Positions 22,252-33,429 of a DNA stretch of 64,000 bases are shown piece by piece. Each line of letters starts with the position of its first letter. Position 1 is the first letter of the stretch. This DNA comes from Stagonosporopsis chrysanthemi (taxonomy: Eukaryota; Ascomycota; Dothideomycetes; Pleosporales; Didymellaceae). Both the position numbers and the translations under genes were made by a program. The stretch is taken from contig JAFISE010000092.1 in NCBI GenBank assembly GCA_022560025.1, positions 62,001 to 126,000 of the forward strand, in the 5' to 3' direction. The notes under the pieces were generated by a model that was given only the letters and a program-made list of their open reading frames with translations, ran no database searches and was not told where the DNA came from.

Positions 22252-23397
22252 CTAGCTGAAATGGATGCCCTCCTGATTGAAAGCATACAAGAGCTTCAAA
22301 AAGTCTCCCTCATCACACAACCGTGGCCGCTTGTCGGCAAGCTGCGTGTCGTCCTCGAGAACCTTGCGCACTTTCTCGCGCACCAATTCATTGACCCGCC
22401 CCTTCTTCTTGCGGTGCATGCCCTTCTCATGCTTCTTCCGCGACTCTGACTGCAGCTGCTTGAAGAAGTCGGGCAGCTCGTCGTCCGGATCGTCTGGGTC
22501 GGAGAAGCCCTTGAAGTCGTCGTCGTCGATATCCATGGTCTCTGGCTCTGCGGCCATCTCGTCAGCATCGAGCGGCGTGTCGTCGACCTCGATGTCGTTC
22601 TGTGCGCAGAAGAGGCGGTAGTTCTGCGTGAGGAGCTCGAGGACGGCGGTCGTGCCGAGGAAGGCGGCACGCAGGGTGCGGTTCTTGCGCACGAATGCGA
22701 TGCGAAGGAGACCGTCCCACTCCTCGTAGGCAATCTGCGGGCGCGGGTTCTTTGGCTCGATGCGCACGACGTTGGACTCGACCAGGGGTGGGGGGTTGAA
22801 ATTGTTGCGCCCAACCTTCATGATGTGCGAGACCTTGGACCACATTTGCACGTTGACAGACAGACGGGAGTAGAGCTTCTCGCCCGGTTTGGCGAACAGA
22901 CGCATGGCGAATTCGCGCTGAAACATGAGAATGCAGCTCCGGGGCGGGTTCGGCAAGCTCAGCAGCTTGAAAACGAGGGGCGACGAAATCTGGTAGGGCG
23001 TGTTGGATATGCAGACGTCGAAGCGAGGGAGCTCAGTCTTGATCACATCGCCGAGCATGACCTTCAGACGCTTCCCCTCTGGCGTGCCTTGAACACGCTT
23101 CGTCAACTCGGCAGCCATTCGAGGGTCCATTTCCACGGCCGTGACAGCCTTCGCAGCCTTGAGAATTAGGACCGTCAAGTTTCCTGTTCCGGGACCGACT
23201 TCGAGGACGTGATCCGACTGCTTTAGATGCGCTTTTTGCACGATCGCAGCGGCGACACCAGGGTTCTTCAGCAAATGCTGGCCGAGGTCCTTGTCCATCT
23301 TGAAGATCGAGTGCGTGGCGGCCTGTTTGGCAGAGGGCTTCGAATAAGGCGTGCTGTCGCCAGCGCCCGAGGCGCGCTTCCGCTTGTCCTTTGGCAT
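22252..23397 (-). CDS. DIM1: 18S rRNA adenine dimethyltransferase
   Basis: Dim1/KsgA-family enzyme that dimethylates two adjacent adenines near the 3' end of 18S rRNA and is needed for pre-rRNA processing in the nucleolus. Single exon, 381 aa. The S-adenosylmethionine-binding motif I is VLEVGPGTGNLT; the acidic residue of motif II is in VEMD; the catalytic motif IV reads ISNTPYQISSPL (NxPY form). The GQHLLKNPGVA segment that opens the methyltransferase domain is clear. The family-typical C-terminal domain is followed by an acidic and lysine-rich insert (DIDDDDFKGFSDPDDPDDE, then KKHEKGMHRKKKGR) and ends GDFLKLLYAFNQEGIHFS. It is divergent from APN1, sharing 650 bp of upstream DNA. Confidence 0.96.
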   Translation of the reverse strand: MPKDKRKRASGAGDSTPYSKPSAKQAATHSIFKMDKDLGQHLLKNPGVAAAIVQKAHLKQSDHVLEVGPGTGNLTVLILKAAKAVTAVEMDPRMAAELTKRVQGTPEGKRLKVMLGDVIKTELPRFDVCISNTPYQISSPLVFKLLSLPNPPRSCILMFQREFAMRLFAKPGEKLYSRLSVNVQMWSKVSHIMKVGRNNFNPPPLVESNVVRIEPKNPRPQIAYEEWDGLLRIAFVRKNRTLRAAFLGTTAVLELLTQNYRLFCAQNDIEVDDTPLDADEMAAEPETMDIDDDDFKGFSDPDDPDDELPDFFKQLQSESRKKHEKGMHRKKKGRVNELVREKVRKVLEDDTQLADKRPRLCDEGDFLKLLYAFNQEGIHFS

Positions 23398-24047
23398 CGT
23401 GGAGGTATTCGGTCGTGCGAGATCGTGCGGTTCGAACGGCAGGCGTGGTGTTGGTGGGATAGGATAATTTTTGGTGTTTTCGTTATCTTATCGCACCTTC
23501 AAGGGTCTTTTCCGCGGGGAGACCCACACGTGTTCTCGCGAATGCAGGACGCGTGACGTTTGGCCGAGTCGCGGTGCGTTTCTACATCGATACCTGCAAA
23601 ACGAGGAGGTTTCTCATCTATATGAAGCTTTCTTGTTTGCACAGTGATGTTTGCTTAAAAGTAATCTCGGGATCCCGCCCTTTTCTGCTGTCTGCGTACC
23701 TTCCTGCGCTTGGGCTGTCTTCGCCATCTCGAGTACGCGTCGGGCACCGTCCATTCACTGATCGCAACTACCACGACTCTCACTACACTCTTCTTCAAGT
23801 TGGTCAATTGCGAGGCCATAAGGTAATTCCCTCGAGAAGCCAAATCCCGTTCGGCTCACGGCGGTTGTTTGCTTCCCGTAGATCGGGTTTCTCTTTCACC
23901 TTGAGCGGCTTTCACCTTTACCATTCTACCTTCAAGGAAGGCGCTTGGCAGCCACGTGCCTTCACAAGTCTTCGACCAAACCTCACCTCGATTGCTCGAA
24001 TACACACTTCTGTCCCATCGACTACAGCGCATCCACACACCGCAGCA
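23398..24047. promoter_or_regulatory. Shared upstream region of DIM1 and APN1
   Basis: The 650 bp between divergent starts must contain both promoters. The half nearer APN1 is fully open in the APN1 frame back to an ATG at 23622, so part of it may be coding (see findings). Confidence 0.6.
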
Positions 24048-25704
24048 ATGGCTGAGCAACCTACTGGAGATTCCGAGTCTTCTCTGTCTCCGGCTCCTGA
24101 AGACTTAGTGACTCCAGTTGAGACCGGAGGTGTCAAAGCTGCAACCAACGGCAGGAAGCGCAAGGCTGAGACTACCGTTACAACCACAGTCAAGACCACA
24201 AAGCGCACTAAGAAAACAGTGGAGGTTAAAGACGAGAATGCAACGGCTGAGACACCACGCAAGGGACGCGCGACTGCTAAGAAGGTGAAGTACGTAGAAG
24301 ATGCAGATGAGGACGAGGGCGCCACCGGCAAGGCAGCGACCGTCATTGAGAAGACTGTCAAGAAGGTCACTCGCACAAAGAAGAGCAAAGAGCCAGTGCC
24401 GCCGCTTGAAGAGCGCACTGCTGACACCAAACTGCGGATCGGCGCCCATGTCAGTGTCGCTGGAGGTTAGTCACACCAATCTTCGCCTACGAGACATGAT
24501 CAACAAGGACATAGACTAACGCGGCCCGGCCGATCGAAAATTAGGTGTACACAATGCCATTCCCAACCTCTTGCACATTGGGTACGCACAGTCAACTGCT
24601 CCGTCTAATTGAGCTAACATCGCCAGTGCCAACGCATTCGCCATGTTTATGAAAAACCAACGCAAGTGGGAAAACCCCGACATGGACCCGGAGCAGGCCT
24701 CGCTATTCATCAGTGGCTGCAAAGACTACAACATCGATGTCGGCAATTGCTGTCTCCCACACGGTTCGTACCTGGTCAACCTCGCGCACCCGGACGCCGA
24801 GCGCAAGAAGCAGGCCTACGACTCGTTCCACAACGACCTCGTCCGCTGCAACAAACTTGGCATCCGGCTGTACAACTTCCACCCCGGCAACGCCAACGCC
24901 ACGACGCGCGAAGAGGGCATCAAGCTCATCGCCGAGAACCTCAACCGGGCCCACGCCGACCCCGAAACCGGGTCCGTCATCACGGTCCTCGAAACCATGG
25001 CATCCCTCGGCAACACCATCGGCGGGACCTTCGAGGACCTGGCCGCCATCATCTCGTACGTGGACAAGAAAGACCGCGTGGGCGTCTGCCTCGATACGTG
25101 CCACGTCTTCGCCGCAGGCTACGACCTGCGCACGCCCGCCTCCTACGCGGCAGTCATGCAGCAGTTTGACGACACCATCGGGCTCAAGTACCTCCTCGCG
25201 CTGCACGTCAACGACTCCAAAGCGCCGCTGTCCAGCCACCGCGACCTGCACGCCCGCATCGGCACGGGCTATCTCGGGCTCCGGGCATTCCACAACCTGG
25301 TCAACGACGCGCGGCTGCACGGGCTGCCGATGGTGCTGGAGACGCCTGTGGATGTTGTGGGCGCGGACGGGAAGAAGGTCGAAGACAAGGGGATCTGGGC
25401 CGGGGAGATCAAGATGCTGGAGCGCTTGGTGGGGATGGATGTGCAGAGCGACGAGTTTGCGGAGCTGGAGAAGCGGTTGTTTGCGCAGGGCGAGGGCGAG
25501 CGGGAGAGGATTGGCGGGCAGGTGGACAGGAAGAAGGTCAAGGATGCGAAGCCCAAGGCTGTGAGGAAGAAGAAGGGCGGTGTCGACGAGGTTGGGGATG
25601 AGGAGGTGAAGCCCAAGAAGGCTCCGCCGAAGAGGAAGGCTGTGGCTAAGAAGAAGGTCGAAAGTGAGGAGGGGGAAGACGAGGACGAGGCGGAGGAGGA
25701 GTGA
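24048..25704 (+). CDS. APN1: AP endonuclease (endonuclease IV family)
   Basis: Class II apurinic/apyrimidinic endonuclease and 3'-repair diesterase of base excision repair, a TIM barrel with a trinuclear zinc site. Exons: 24048-24465, 24545-24581, 24627-25704. The 37-nt middle exon (VHNAIPNLLHIG) is required to connect RIGAHVSVAGG to ANAFAMFMKNQRKW. Zinc-ligand motifs are visible: LPHGSYLVNLAHP, YNFHPGN, VLETMA, CLDTCHVFAAGYD, LHVNDSK and RHxR-like DLHARIGTG. The N-terminal 130 aa are a Lys/Thr-rich tail (KTTKRTKKTVE) that probably carries nuclear signals. The C-terminal tail after the barrel is again Lys-rich and then acidic (EEGEDEDEAEEE). The frame stays open upstream of the chosen ATG. 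Confidence 0.95.
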
Positions 25705-25889
25705 TCCGCGTTTCTTACGTACGGCATAGACGGCTCCTGCAGGATTCAGCACTGCTCAGGCATTCGGGATTCACAGTGCAGTCGAGGGGTCAATTGACGG
25801 GCCAGACGGAGCCAAAAGCAGGTGTATTGACGACTTTTCTCTATCCCACCAGCCTTCTAAATTTATATCCTTCAACAACACGCATCCCT

Positions 25890-27653
25890 CTATATCTCCG
25901 CCTCAAACGGCCGCACAACCTGCCCCTTCTGCTGCAAGTGGTCCTTGACGTCTTTGACGGTGTACTCGCCACGGTGGAACTAGTCTGGTTAGCACACATG
26001 TCGACAGCATTTCTTCGGCATCGACTCACCATGCCGGCGCCCAGCGCAGCATCGGTGCGCGTCTTGGCGAACACGTCGTCAAAGTGTCCCGGGTTGCCTG
26101 CGCCACTGCTCGCAATGACGGGGATCTGGATGGCGTCCTTGACGTCGTCGATCAGCTCGAGGTCGAAGCCGCTGTTGCTGCCGTCCTTGTCGATGCAGTT
26201 GAGTAGGATCTCGCCGGCGCCCATGGCCTCGACGGCCTGCACCAGCTGGCGGACGTCGACGTCGCGGCCCTCGCGCCCGCCCTTGATGGTGCACTGGTAC
26301 CAGCAGAACTGCTCGCCGTTGGGGCCTGGCGTGGCCGTCTTGAGGGTGTGGTGGGGCGTGGCGTCCGGGGAGGCGACGTAGACGCGCCTGGGGTCGACGC
26401 TGATGACGACGGCCTGGTTGCCGTAGGCGGAGGAGATGGTCTCGATGGCGGTGGTGCCTGCGAGCTGCTTGCCGCGGGCGTAGTATTCCTCGGCGGCTGT
26501 GACGGCGTCGGAGCCGATGCTGACTTTGTCGGCGCCGGACTTGAAGTACATGGTTGCGATGTCGAGGGCAGAGATTTTGGTGCCGTCCGTGTCGACGGTG
26601 TCGCGGATGCCGCCGCCGATGGTCAGGGGCACGAAGACGGTCTCGCTGGTTCGGCGCAGGATCTCGAGCATGGGGGTGTCGGCGACGGGGCAGTTGCGGA
26701 ACGAGGTGATGTTGAGGAAGGTGACTTCGTCGGCGCCCTGCTCGTAGTACTTCTTGGCCATGTCGACGGGCTTGCCCAGGTTGCGCACGCCAGCGTTGCC
26801 GTCCTTCTCGCGGACGTCGTACTGGTCGCCCTTTGTGACGACGAGATCGCCCTGGTCGTTGGTCCGCACGTCGAGACAGGCGATGACTCGCCGTGTGAGG
26901 CCCTCTTTTGTCTCGGCCGCCGAGGGCTGCTGCGGCAGCTTCTGTGACTTGTGCCCGTCCAAGAAAGCCTTGAGGACGCGCAGACCGGCGGCACCGCTCT
27001 TCTCAGGGTGGAACTGCGTCGCCATGATGTTGTCCTTGGCCACGGCGCCGATGAACTCCTCGTTGCCGTAGCGCGCGGTCGCGACCTGCCAGCCCTCCTT
27101 CTCCAGCTTGCCCGGCTCGTAGGGGGCGGCGTACGAGTGGACGTAGTAGTACTTGGACGTGGGCCGCAGCCCGAAGAGCGACTCGTCTGTGACGCCGCCG
27201 GTGCGGGACGTGTTGGCGCTGTTCCAGCCAATGTGCGGCACGCTCTTGTCGGCGGCGTCGAACTTGCGCAGGCGCGCGGGGATGACGCCCAGGCCCTTGA
27301 CGGCGGCGTCCTCTTCAGAGCCCTCGAACAGGGCCTGCAGGCCGACGCATATCCCCATGAACGGCTTGCCGGCGTGGATGTGCGCGCGGATGGGCTCGAC
27401 GTAGCCGGCCTTCTCGAGCTGGCTCAGGCAGTGGCCGAAGTGGCCGACGCCGGGGATGATGAGTTTCTAGGGCGGCCTCTGCATCAGCGCGGGTCAATTG
27501 GCGGTTGCGCAGCTACGAGGGTCGGCATACTTGTGCGGCGGGCACGTCGGCGGGCGACTTGACCCACTCGACCGTGTAGCCAACCTTCTCGATGGCATTG
27601 ACGAGCGAGCGCACGTTGCCCGCGACGTAGTCGAGGAGGTGGACGGTCGGCAT
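25890..27653 (-). CDS. HIS7: Imidazole glycerol phosphate synthase, fused HisH-HisF
   Basis: Bifunctional histidine biosynthesis enzyme: an N-terminal glutaminase (HisH) supplies ammonia to the C-terminal cyclase (HisF), making imidazole glycerol phosphate and AICAR. Exons: 27531-27653, 26030-27466, 25890-25979; 549 aa, all phase 0. The start MPTVHLLDYVAGNVRSL is standard. Class I amidotransferase motifs are PGVGHFGHC and the nucleophile segment GICVGLQALFEGSEE; the His-Glu partner is in QFHPEKSG. HisF motifs include RVIACLDVR and TIGGGIRD, with GGREGRDVD and ASSGAGNPGHF further on. The last exon, FHRGEYTVKDVK, is needed after ALGAGM and ends PFEAEI. It is divergent from IMP3 across a minisatellite. 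Confidence 0.97.
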
Positions 27654-27910
27654 CTTGCAAGAGCGTGTGTGGAGGGGAGGGAGGGAGGCGTGGCCGAGTC
27701 ACAGATATCGCGCCCTCGAGTCTCTCCCACTTTCCCACTTGACTCAAAGATTTGTTCCGCGCCACGACCTCCAGAGCCCCTCCCGCGGCGACCATGACGG
27801 AGGATCTAGGCCTGTTGCGGCACTAGCGCCCGCAGCTCGCAACTTTTTGATCGCAGAGGCCCCAACCAGTCGCGAGTCCCCAAACCGCAGACCACACCAC
27901 ACACAGCATA

Positions 27911-28117
27911 CCTCACTACGCCTCACCAGCCCTCACCAGCCCTCACCACCCTCACCACCCTCACCACCCTCACCACCCTCACCACCCTCACCACCCTCAC
28001 CACCCTCACCACCCTCACCACCCTCACCACCCTCACCACCCTCACCACACCACACACACCACACACACCACACACACCACACACACCACACACACCACAC
28101 ACACCACACACACCACC
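27911..28117. repeat. Two abutting 9-bp minisatellites between HIS7 and IMP3
   Basis: From about 27911 the sequence is built of CCTCACCAC-type 9-bp units (the first few are 10-bp variants), about 12 copies to about 28044. This then changes to CACACCACA-type units, about 8 copies, ending just before the IMP3 ATG at 28123. Both are strongly strand-asymmetric (C-rich on the plus strand, almost no G). Confidence 0.9.
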
Positions 28118-28122
28118 CCGCC

Positions 28123-28742
28123 ATGACGCGCAAACTCAAGCACCATGAGCAGAAGCTCCTGCGCAAGGTCGACTTCAACACGTACAAGTCCGACAACGAC
28201 CACCGCGAAACCCTCGTCATGCGCCGCTACGCCATCCAGGGCCGCGACGACTACCGCAAGTACAACCAGCTGTGCGGCTCGCTGCGCCAGCTCGCCCACA
28301 AGATCGCCAACCTCGATCCCGCCGACCCCTTCCGCCGCAAGCAGGAGGACCTGCTGCTCGAGAAGCTGTTCGACATGGGCATCCTGGGCACGGGCGGAGG
28401 CGGCCGCGGCAAGCTGAGCGACATCGAGCACAAGGTCACCGTCAGCGCGTTTGCGAGGCGGAGGCTGCCCGTTGTCATGGCGAGGCTGCGCATGAGCGAG
28501 CACCTGACCAGCGCCATCAAAATGATTGAGCAGGGCCACGTGAGGGTGGGCACGACGGTCATCACAGACCCGGCGTACCTCGTCACAAGGCGAGTCTTGT
28601 TCGACACGGCGTACACGCACACCTACTGACAATTCGCAGGAACATGGAGGACTTCGTCACCTGGGTCGACTCGTCCAAGATCAAGCGCAACATCATGAAG
28701 TACCGCGACAAGCTGGACGACTTCGAGCTCGAGGCCTTGTAA
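28123..28742 (+). CDS. IMP3: U3 snoRNP protein IMP3 (S4 domain), with a GC-AG intron
   Basis: Component of the U3 small nucleolar ribonucleoprotein/Mpp10 complex that acts in early 18S pre-rRNA processing in the nucleolus. The N-terminus (MTRKLKHHEQKLLRKVDF) is close to invariant in the family. The S4 RNA-binding part is SAFARRRLPVVMARLRMSEH...IEQGHVRVG. Exons are 28123-28589 and 28640-28742, giving 189 aa, ending KYRDKLDDFELEAL. The intron begins GCGAGT, not GT. Only this donor joins LVTR to NMEDFVTWVDSSKIKRN in frame, so a GC-AG intron is called. The leader consists of minisatellite DNA. Confidence 0.95.
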
Positions 28743-28888
28743 AGCCCCCTACCAAGGCATTGCATCTCACGGCGTTCACGGGCGGCACAGCATCAAGAGG
28801 CGTTTGGGCAAAAGTTGACAAGATATCCAATACATTCGGTTTCGTTTCTTTATGATCCCCCCCCCCCCTTGCTACTCTCTCTCACTGC

Positions 28889-30719
28889 CTACGCCGCAGC
28901 AACCTCCAACCCCTGCCACTTGTCCAGTCTCTCCCGACACTCCTCCTCGTACGCGCGAATCCCCAGTATCCACGTCTGGTTCTCCGCCGTCTTTCCGGGG
29001 ATGTTGGACGTATTCCACCAGCTGTTCGTGTACGGGAAGAGCGTGTTCTCCACCATGACATTCAGGTTCTTCTTCCACTCCTCCTCGGCCTCCTTTGTGG
29101 GCTCGATGGTCGTCTTGCCCTGTTCGCGCAACGACGCAATAGTGGACACGATCATGTCGGCCTGGCATTCTGCTCTGCGTTAGCCAACACCCCATGCGTC
29201 TCTAAACTTCTAAACCAAGCAGAAGAAGACCCACCAATTATCGTCGGCCCGTTGGAAAGCGCCGTGGGCGCCTGGGGCGAGTACACCATAAACGCATTCG
29301 GGAACCCGTTCATCATGATGCCCATATACGTCTTCACGCCCTCCTGCCACACATCCCGCATATCCACGCCATCCTTGTTCTTCAACCCCATATTACACAG
29401 ACTCCCCGTAAACGAATCAAACCCAGTCGCACACACCACGACATCAAACTCTCGCTCCTTCTCTTCACCCTCCAGCTTCATCCCCGCCTCGGTAAACGCC
29501 TCAATAGGATGGCTGTTCAGATCCACAATCTCGACGTTCGGGCGGTTCAGCACATCGTAGTAATCATGCTCGAGCGGCGTCCTCTTTGTGCCGAAATAAT
29601 ACGGCGCCTCGTCCGGACACATGAGCGCCTGCTTCTTAGGATCCGTAAGGCGTTCGCTCACTTTGCGCCTCCAAAAGTCATAGACAATGGCATTCGCCTC
29701 CTTGTCGACGGCCACGTCGCTGAAATTCAACATGCTGAAGTGAAACGCGCCGCTCGCCCAGATGGTGCGGAAATGCGCCTCGCGATCCTCGGGCGACACG
29801 TCGCTCACGCGCGCCGTGCCGTACGGCCGCTCGAGCGGGAACCCCGCCAGGCTGGCTCTGCCCGCCGCCAGCAGCGCGGGATAGAACGGCTTCGACGTTG
29901 CCTGCTCGGCCGCCGTCCACGTCCGCTGGCCCATGGCCAGGCAGTACGACGGCCGCCGCACCAGGTTCACCAGGTAGCTCGCCTGCTTGCCCAGTTCCTG
30001 CACGATTTGCACCGCGGTCGCGCCCGCCCCGATCACGGCCACGCGTTTCCCCGCCACGTCTGCGTCGGCCGGCCAGGCGCACGAGTGGTAGATGGGCCCC
30101 TTGAACGTCTCCTGGGCTTTCCACGAGGGGAGGTGCGGCTTGTGCAGGAGCCCTGTGGCCATGATGATGAACTGCGCGCGCGCCGTGAGATGGTTGTCAG
30201 TGGTGACAGTCCATCGCGAGGAGGGTTTGTCCCAGGTACAGCTGTTGACCTTTGAATTAAAGGACACATCTTTGCGGAGCTGCAGGGTCTTGTCGACATG
30301 AGCGCAGTACGCTCGCAGTTCATTGTGGTCGGGAAAGCGCAGCGAGAAGTCCCATGTCTTGTAGACCTCGGGGATGTTGAGCTGGTAGAAGGGCGTCTCC
30401 GAGTCGACGCGGGCACCAGGATATCTCGCCATCGTTAGCACCTGCTTCACATGCCATCTCATGACCGAACACACCTGTTCCAGTACCATACACCGCCAAA
30501 ATCAGCAGCTGGCGTACTCGGTCAGTAACAGCGCCAAACTTCATCCATTGGGACACGATCCAACGAACCAGACTCAAAGACATGCACCCTCAACCCGAGT
30601 TTCCTCAGACGGTACAACGTGCTGATGCCAGACAACCCCGCTCCCACAACAATAACATCGTACTCCTGGATCTCGCCGGCCGTAGACGACGCCCCGTTGG
30701 TGTGGCCCTCAGCTGCCAT
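28889..30719 (-). CDS. Flavin monooxygenase, Baeyer-Villiger type
   Basis: FAD- and NADPH-dependent monooxygenase. The first Rossmann motif is VIVVGAGLSGIST near residue 25; the second is VAVIGAGATAVQI. Between them lies FKGPIYHSCAWP, which fits the type I Baeyer-Villiger fingerprint FxGxxxHxxxWP. GGVWYWNRYPGARVDSE is also typical of this family. Exons: 30569-30719, 30475-30508, 29235-30424, 28889-29169; 551 aa. The second exon is only 34 nt and joins ES to AADFGGVWYWN. The first donor is gttcgt, a weak form. The C-terminal WWNTSNIPGKTAENQTW is usual in fungal cyclohexanone/steroid-type members. The substrate cannot be predicted. No biosynthetic cluster partners are adjacent; it stands among housekeeping genes. 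Confidence 0.92.
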
Positions 30720-31736
30720 ATCGTCACTTGCCGTCGTTCTTGTACGTTGCCACGCTCGACCAGAGATGGTCCGTCTACAGCAGCAGCAGTAGCAGCAGCA
30801 GACAAAGGCACACCGAGGCTTATGTAGCGCGAGCGTGCGCGGCTATGGCAGCTGCGACTAACCCCCAGCGACTCAATGTCACACAGCCCACACACCGCAC
30901 TGCGGCGCGCCCCATTTAATAGGCTCGAGAACGGGGGGGCCGGCGCAGCCAGCGCGAGTTAGTTATCGGGCGGCCGGGCTTGTCAGAGCACCTCCCCCCG
31001 CACTTTGGCACCACACTGCGCGTCATGCGTTGGTGCAGAGAGATACAGTACCCGGGGCGACTAGTACGTACGGACGTCCTGGGTAGACTTTTCGCTGTGC
31101 AGTGCGGATGCCGCTCCGTCTTGGATTGTGACGTCGTTGCGTGCGTGTATCTACATAGCCCTTGAAAACCATGTCTACAGAAGCGCAGAGTGCGACACAA
31201 GTTCTGGCTGTTTCGGTTGTTGGGAGTCCCGGATCCTACTGTTGTTGGCAGTGGCGGCGGGGAAAGGATGCGGGGTTTGGTGGAAAGAAGGTACACTTCG
31301 ATGCGCGGTTCGCCACGACGAATACGGCAAGTTCCATCGGATTGGCAATGACGATGCAACTGCAAGACTACGGGCACGAGATAAGGGGTCTGTAACAAGA
31401 TCGTATCCAGATCTGACGTAATCACTCGACGAAGCCCGAACTGCACAGTTGCAATAACATCAGCTTCCATTGTCTCTGCTATCCCGTAAATGCCTATTCG
31501 CTAAAAATTGACGCCATTTGTGACTCCCCGCAGTGCCACTATGCCTCCCTGTACTCCCACCCAGAATATGCAAAGTATGTGTTCTGAACCGAAAAAACAA
31601 TGACAACAGTCGTGGGGGGCCCACAAGGCACCGACACACCTCACACTCTCCTGCGATAGATATCGACTCGGCGCGTGTCTGTTGTCTTCCCAATGCCGAC
31701 AAGCACCGGCCTCATTAGAACTGTCGAGCCGAGAGC
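30720..31736. other. Intergenic region
   Basis: No supported gene. A short AGC repeat lies about 30778-30800 just upstream of the monooxygenase. A 184-codon open frame on the minus strand (30916-31470) has no family features. Confidence 0.5.
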
Positions 31737-33429
31737 TCAGTTAAGGGATACGATGAATTCCCAGTTGCCTGTCAAGAGTTAGCACTCCACTGAGTCTGAT
31801 TGCAGTCACAATTTACGTACCTTGTTTGAGGTTCTCAGCTGTGTCGTTCAGAAGAATGACACGTCGCTTCGTGCAGTACGATGTCTTGTCCATCATCTCA
31901 ACCTTGAGCCCCTGTAACTGATCGATTGGCTTCTCAAACATCTCACTGAGATTCTCTACTGCCATCTCAAGATCCTTCTGGTTGTCCTCGAAGATCTCAG
32001 TCAAATTGTTCCTAGCCAAGTAATACGCGAACGCGTAGGTCCACTTAAGAACCTGACGACATTGCTGAAGCGCTTGGGATGCTTGGTCAAGGAACTGAAC
32101 TTCGATCCACGACATGCCTGTGGAGTTTTGCAGCTGCTGCATCTTCTTCTCCGTCTTCAGATAGATGTCCTTGTCGAGCTTGGCGGATTGCTCGTGGTTG
32201 GCGTATCGGTTGTAGTAGTGCAGGTATCGCTCCAGCGATTGCCTGCTCTTAGCTTGGGCGTCCCTCGCATCCGCACCACTCTTCTCCTCAAATCGGTTGC
32301 AGTTGTACCAGCTGGTGCCGTGCTCCGACCAAACGCCCATACACATCCAGCAGAACTCGTGTCGGCACTTCCTGCATGTCATGTGGTTACAGCCTCCGTT
32401 CTTTTCTATTGTCGAGACGCATTTAGGGCATTCTTTTGTGTTCGCAGATATCCAGTTGGCCGTCTCACTGTCGTCTTCGCACTTCTTTAACCACTTCTTC
32501 ACCAAAGAACATGGTGCCGGCTGGTGGTCGGTCAGTGTGCAGCCAAAACAGAACATGTGCCCGCAGTCGCAGTGCACAGTTGGCACAGTCTTGTTCAGGT
32601 CCTTGCTCTTGACACCGCACTGTACAGCGTATTTGCAGTCTGGCGCAGGACACCACTTGAGATTCTCCTTGTCGTCGACGTACGTTCGTGTGAGGAGGGT
32701 GTGATACCTGTCAATGTCAACACGTACCTCTAGCTACTGGCGCATATATCATACCTATCATGGAGTTCCGATGAGACTAGGAGGTCCAGAGACTTCGAGT
32801 CGACAACACGGGTGCAGCCTTCGCCAGGGCATCTTATCCTGGCGGCCTCGCCTTCGTCTTGGATCTTAGTCGCAAGGTACTGCTTGTAGCAGTCTACGCA
32901 GAATCGGTGTCCGCACTTCATCGCGAAGGTATCCATGTCTGGGCTGTCGTCGCAGCAAATATCGCAGCAGAAGCCCGGGATTCTCTGCAGCTTTGGCGGG
33001 TTAGTTTGAGCATCCTGCCCCAGGCCTGCATTCTCCAAAGTCTCCTCCGGTCTCTCCATGTACTGCTCGATCAGGCGTTCTTTGTTCCATCGCATGTGTC
33101 GGAGTAGGATTGCGGAAGCCTCTGGCGGTTGTGACAGTATGCTCGATAATGCCTCCACCTGCCCGTCTTGCTGTGCTTGTATCTGCGCCGGATCGAAGAC
33201 TTTGAAGTCAACCTCGTGAGCCTGTCTCGTAGGCTTGATGTCCTTGTCTTGGGTCTCAAACCCCACGTCATCCTGGTCCATGTCGAAGTCGGAGTCTGTG
33301 ACTGTTCGTTAGCATGAGGCCCCACCCTCGGTCTGGCATACACGTACCGTCTTCGATCCCCAGGTCGCTATCCTGGTCTTCAAAGTCCTCCCCGCTCATG
33401 GAGCTGTTAAAGTCGTCGTCGGAGTCCAT
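31737..33429 (-). CDS. RBR-type E3 ubiquitin ligase, ARIADNE group
   Basis: RING1-IBR-RING2 ubiquitin ligase, an enzyme that forms a thioester intermediate on RING2. Exons: 33348-33429, 32755-33295, 31821-32707, 31737-31768; 513 aa, all phases consistent. The acidic start MDSDDDFNSSMSGEDFEDQD is typical of ARI1 relatives. RING1: CCDICCDDSPDMDTFAMKCGHRFC. IBR: WCPAPDCKYAVQC...CDCGHMFCFGC. RING2: CPKCVSTIEKNGGCNHMTC, in which the second cysteine of the NGGCNHMTC block is the expected catalytic position, then FCWMC. The C-terminal Ariadne domain (YYNRYANHEQSAKLDKD, then FAYYLARNN) is present. It ends with a 10-codon last exon, GNWEFIVSLN. Target proteins are not inferable. Confidence 0.94.

Noticed and set aside
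23420..23450. tRNA B-box-like ggttcgaac near the DIM1 start
   Set aside because: No matching A box or cloverleaf stems around it.
24703..25752. 349-codon antisense frame opposite APN1
   Set aside because: Leu/Val/His-rich shadow with no motifs; the plus strand carries all endonuclease IV motifs.
26348..26947. 199-codon plus-strand frame inside HIS7
   Set aside because: Gly/Val/Asp-rich reverse shadow of the HisF coding strand.
27911..28117. CRISPR-like array
   Set aside because: Units are 9 bp and directly adjacent with no unique spacers, so it is a minisatellite in a eukaryotic genome.
30916..31470. 184-codon minus frame between the monooxygenase and the E3 ligase
   Set aside because: Arg/Ser/Pro-rich with no recognisable domain, start context or splice pattern; probably non-coding.
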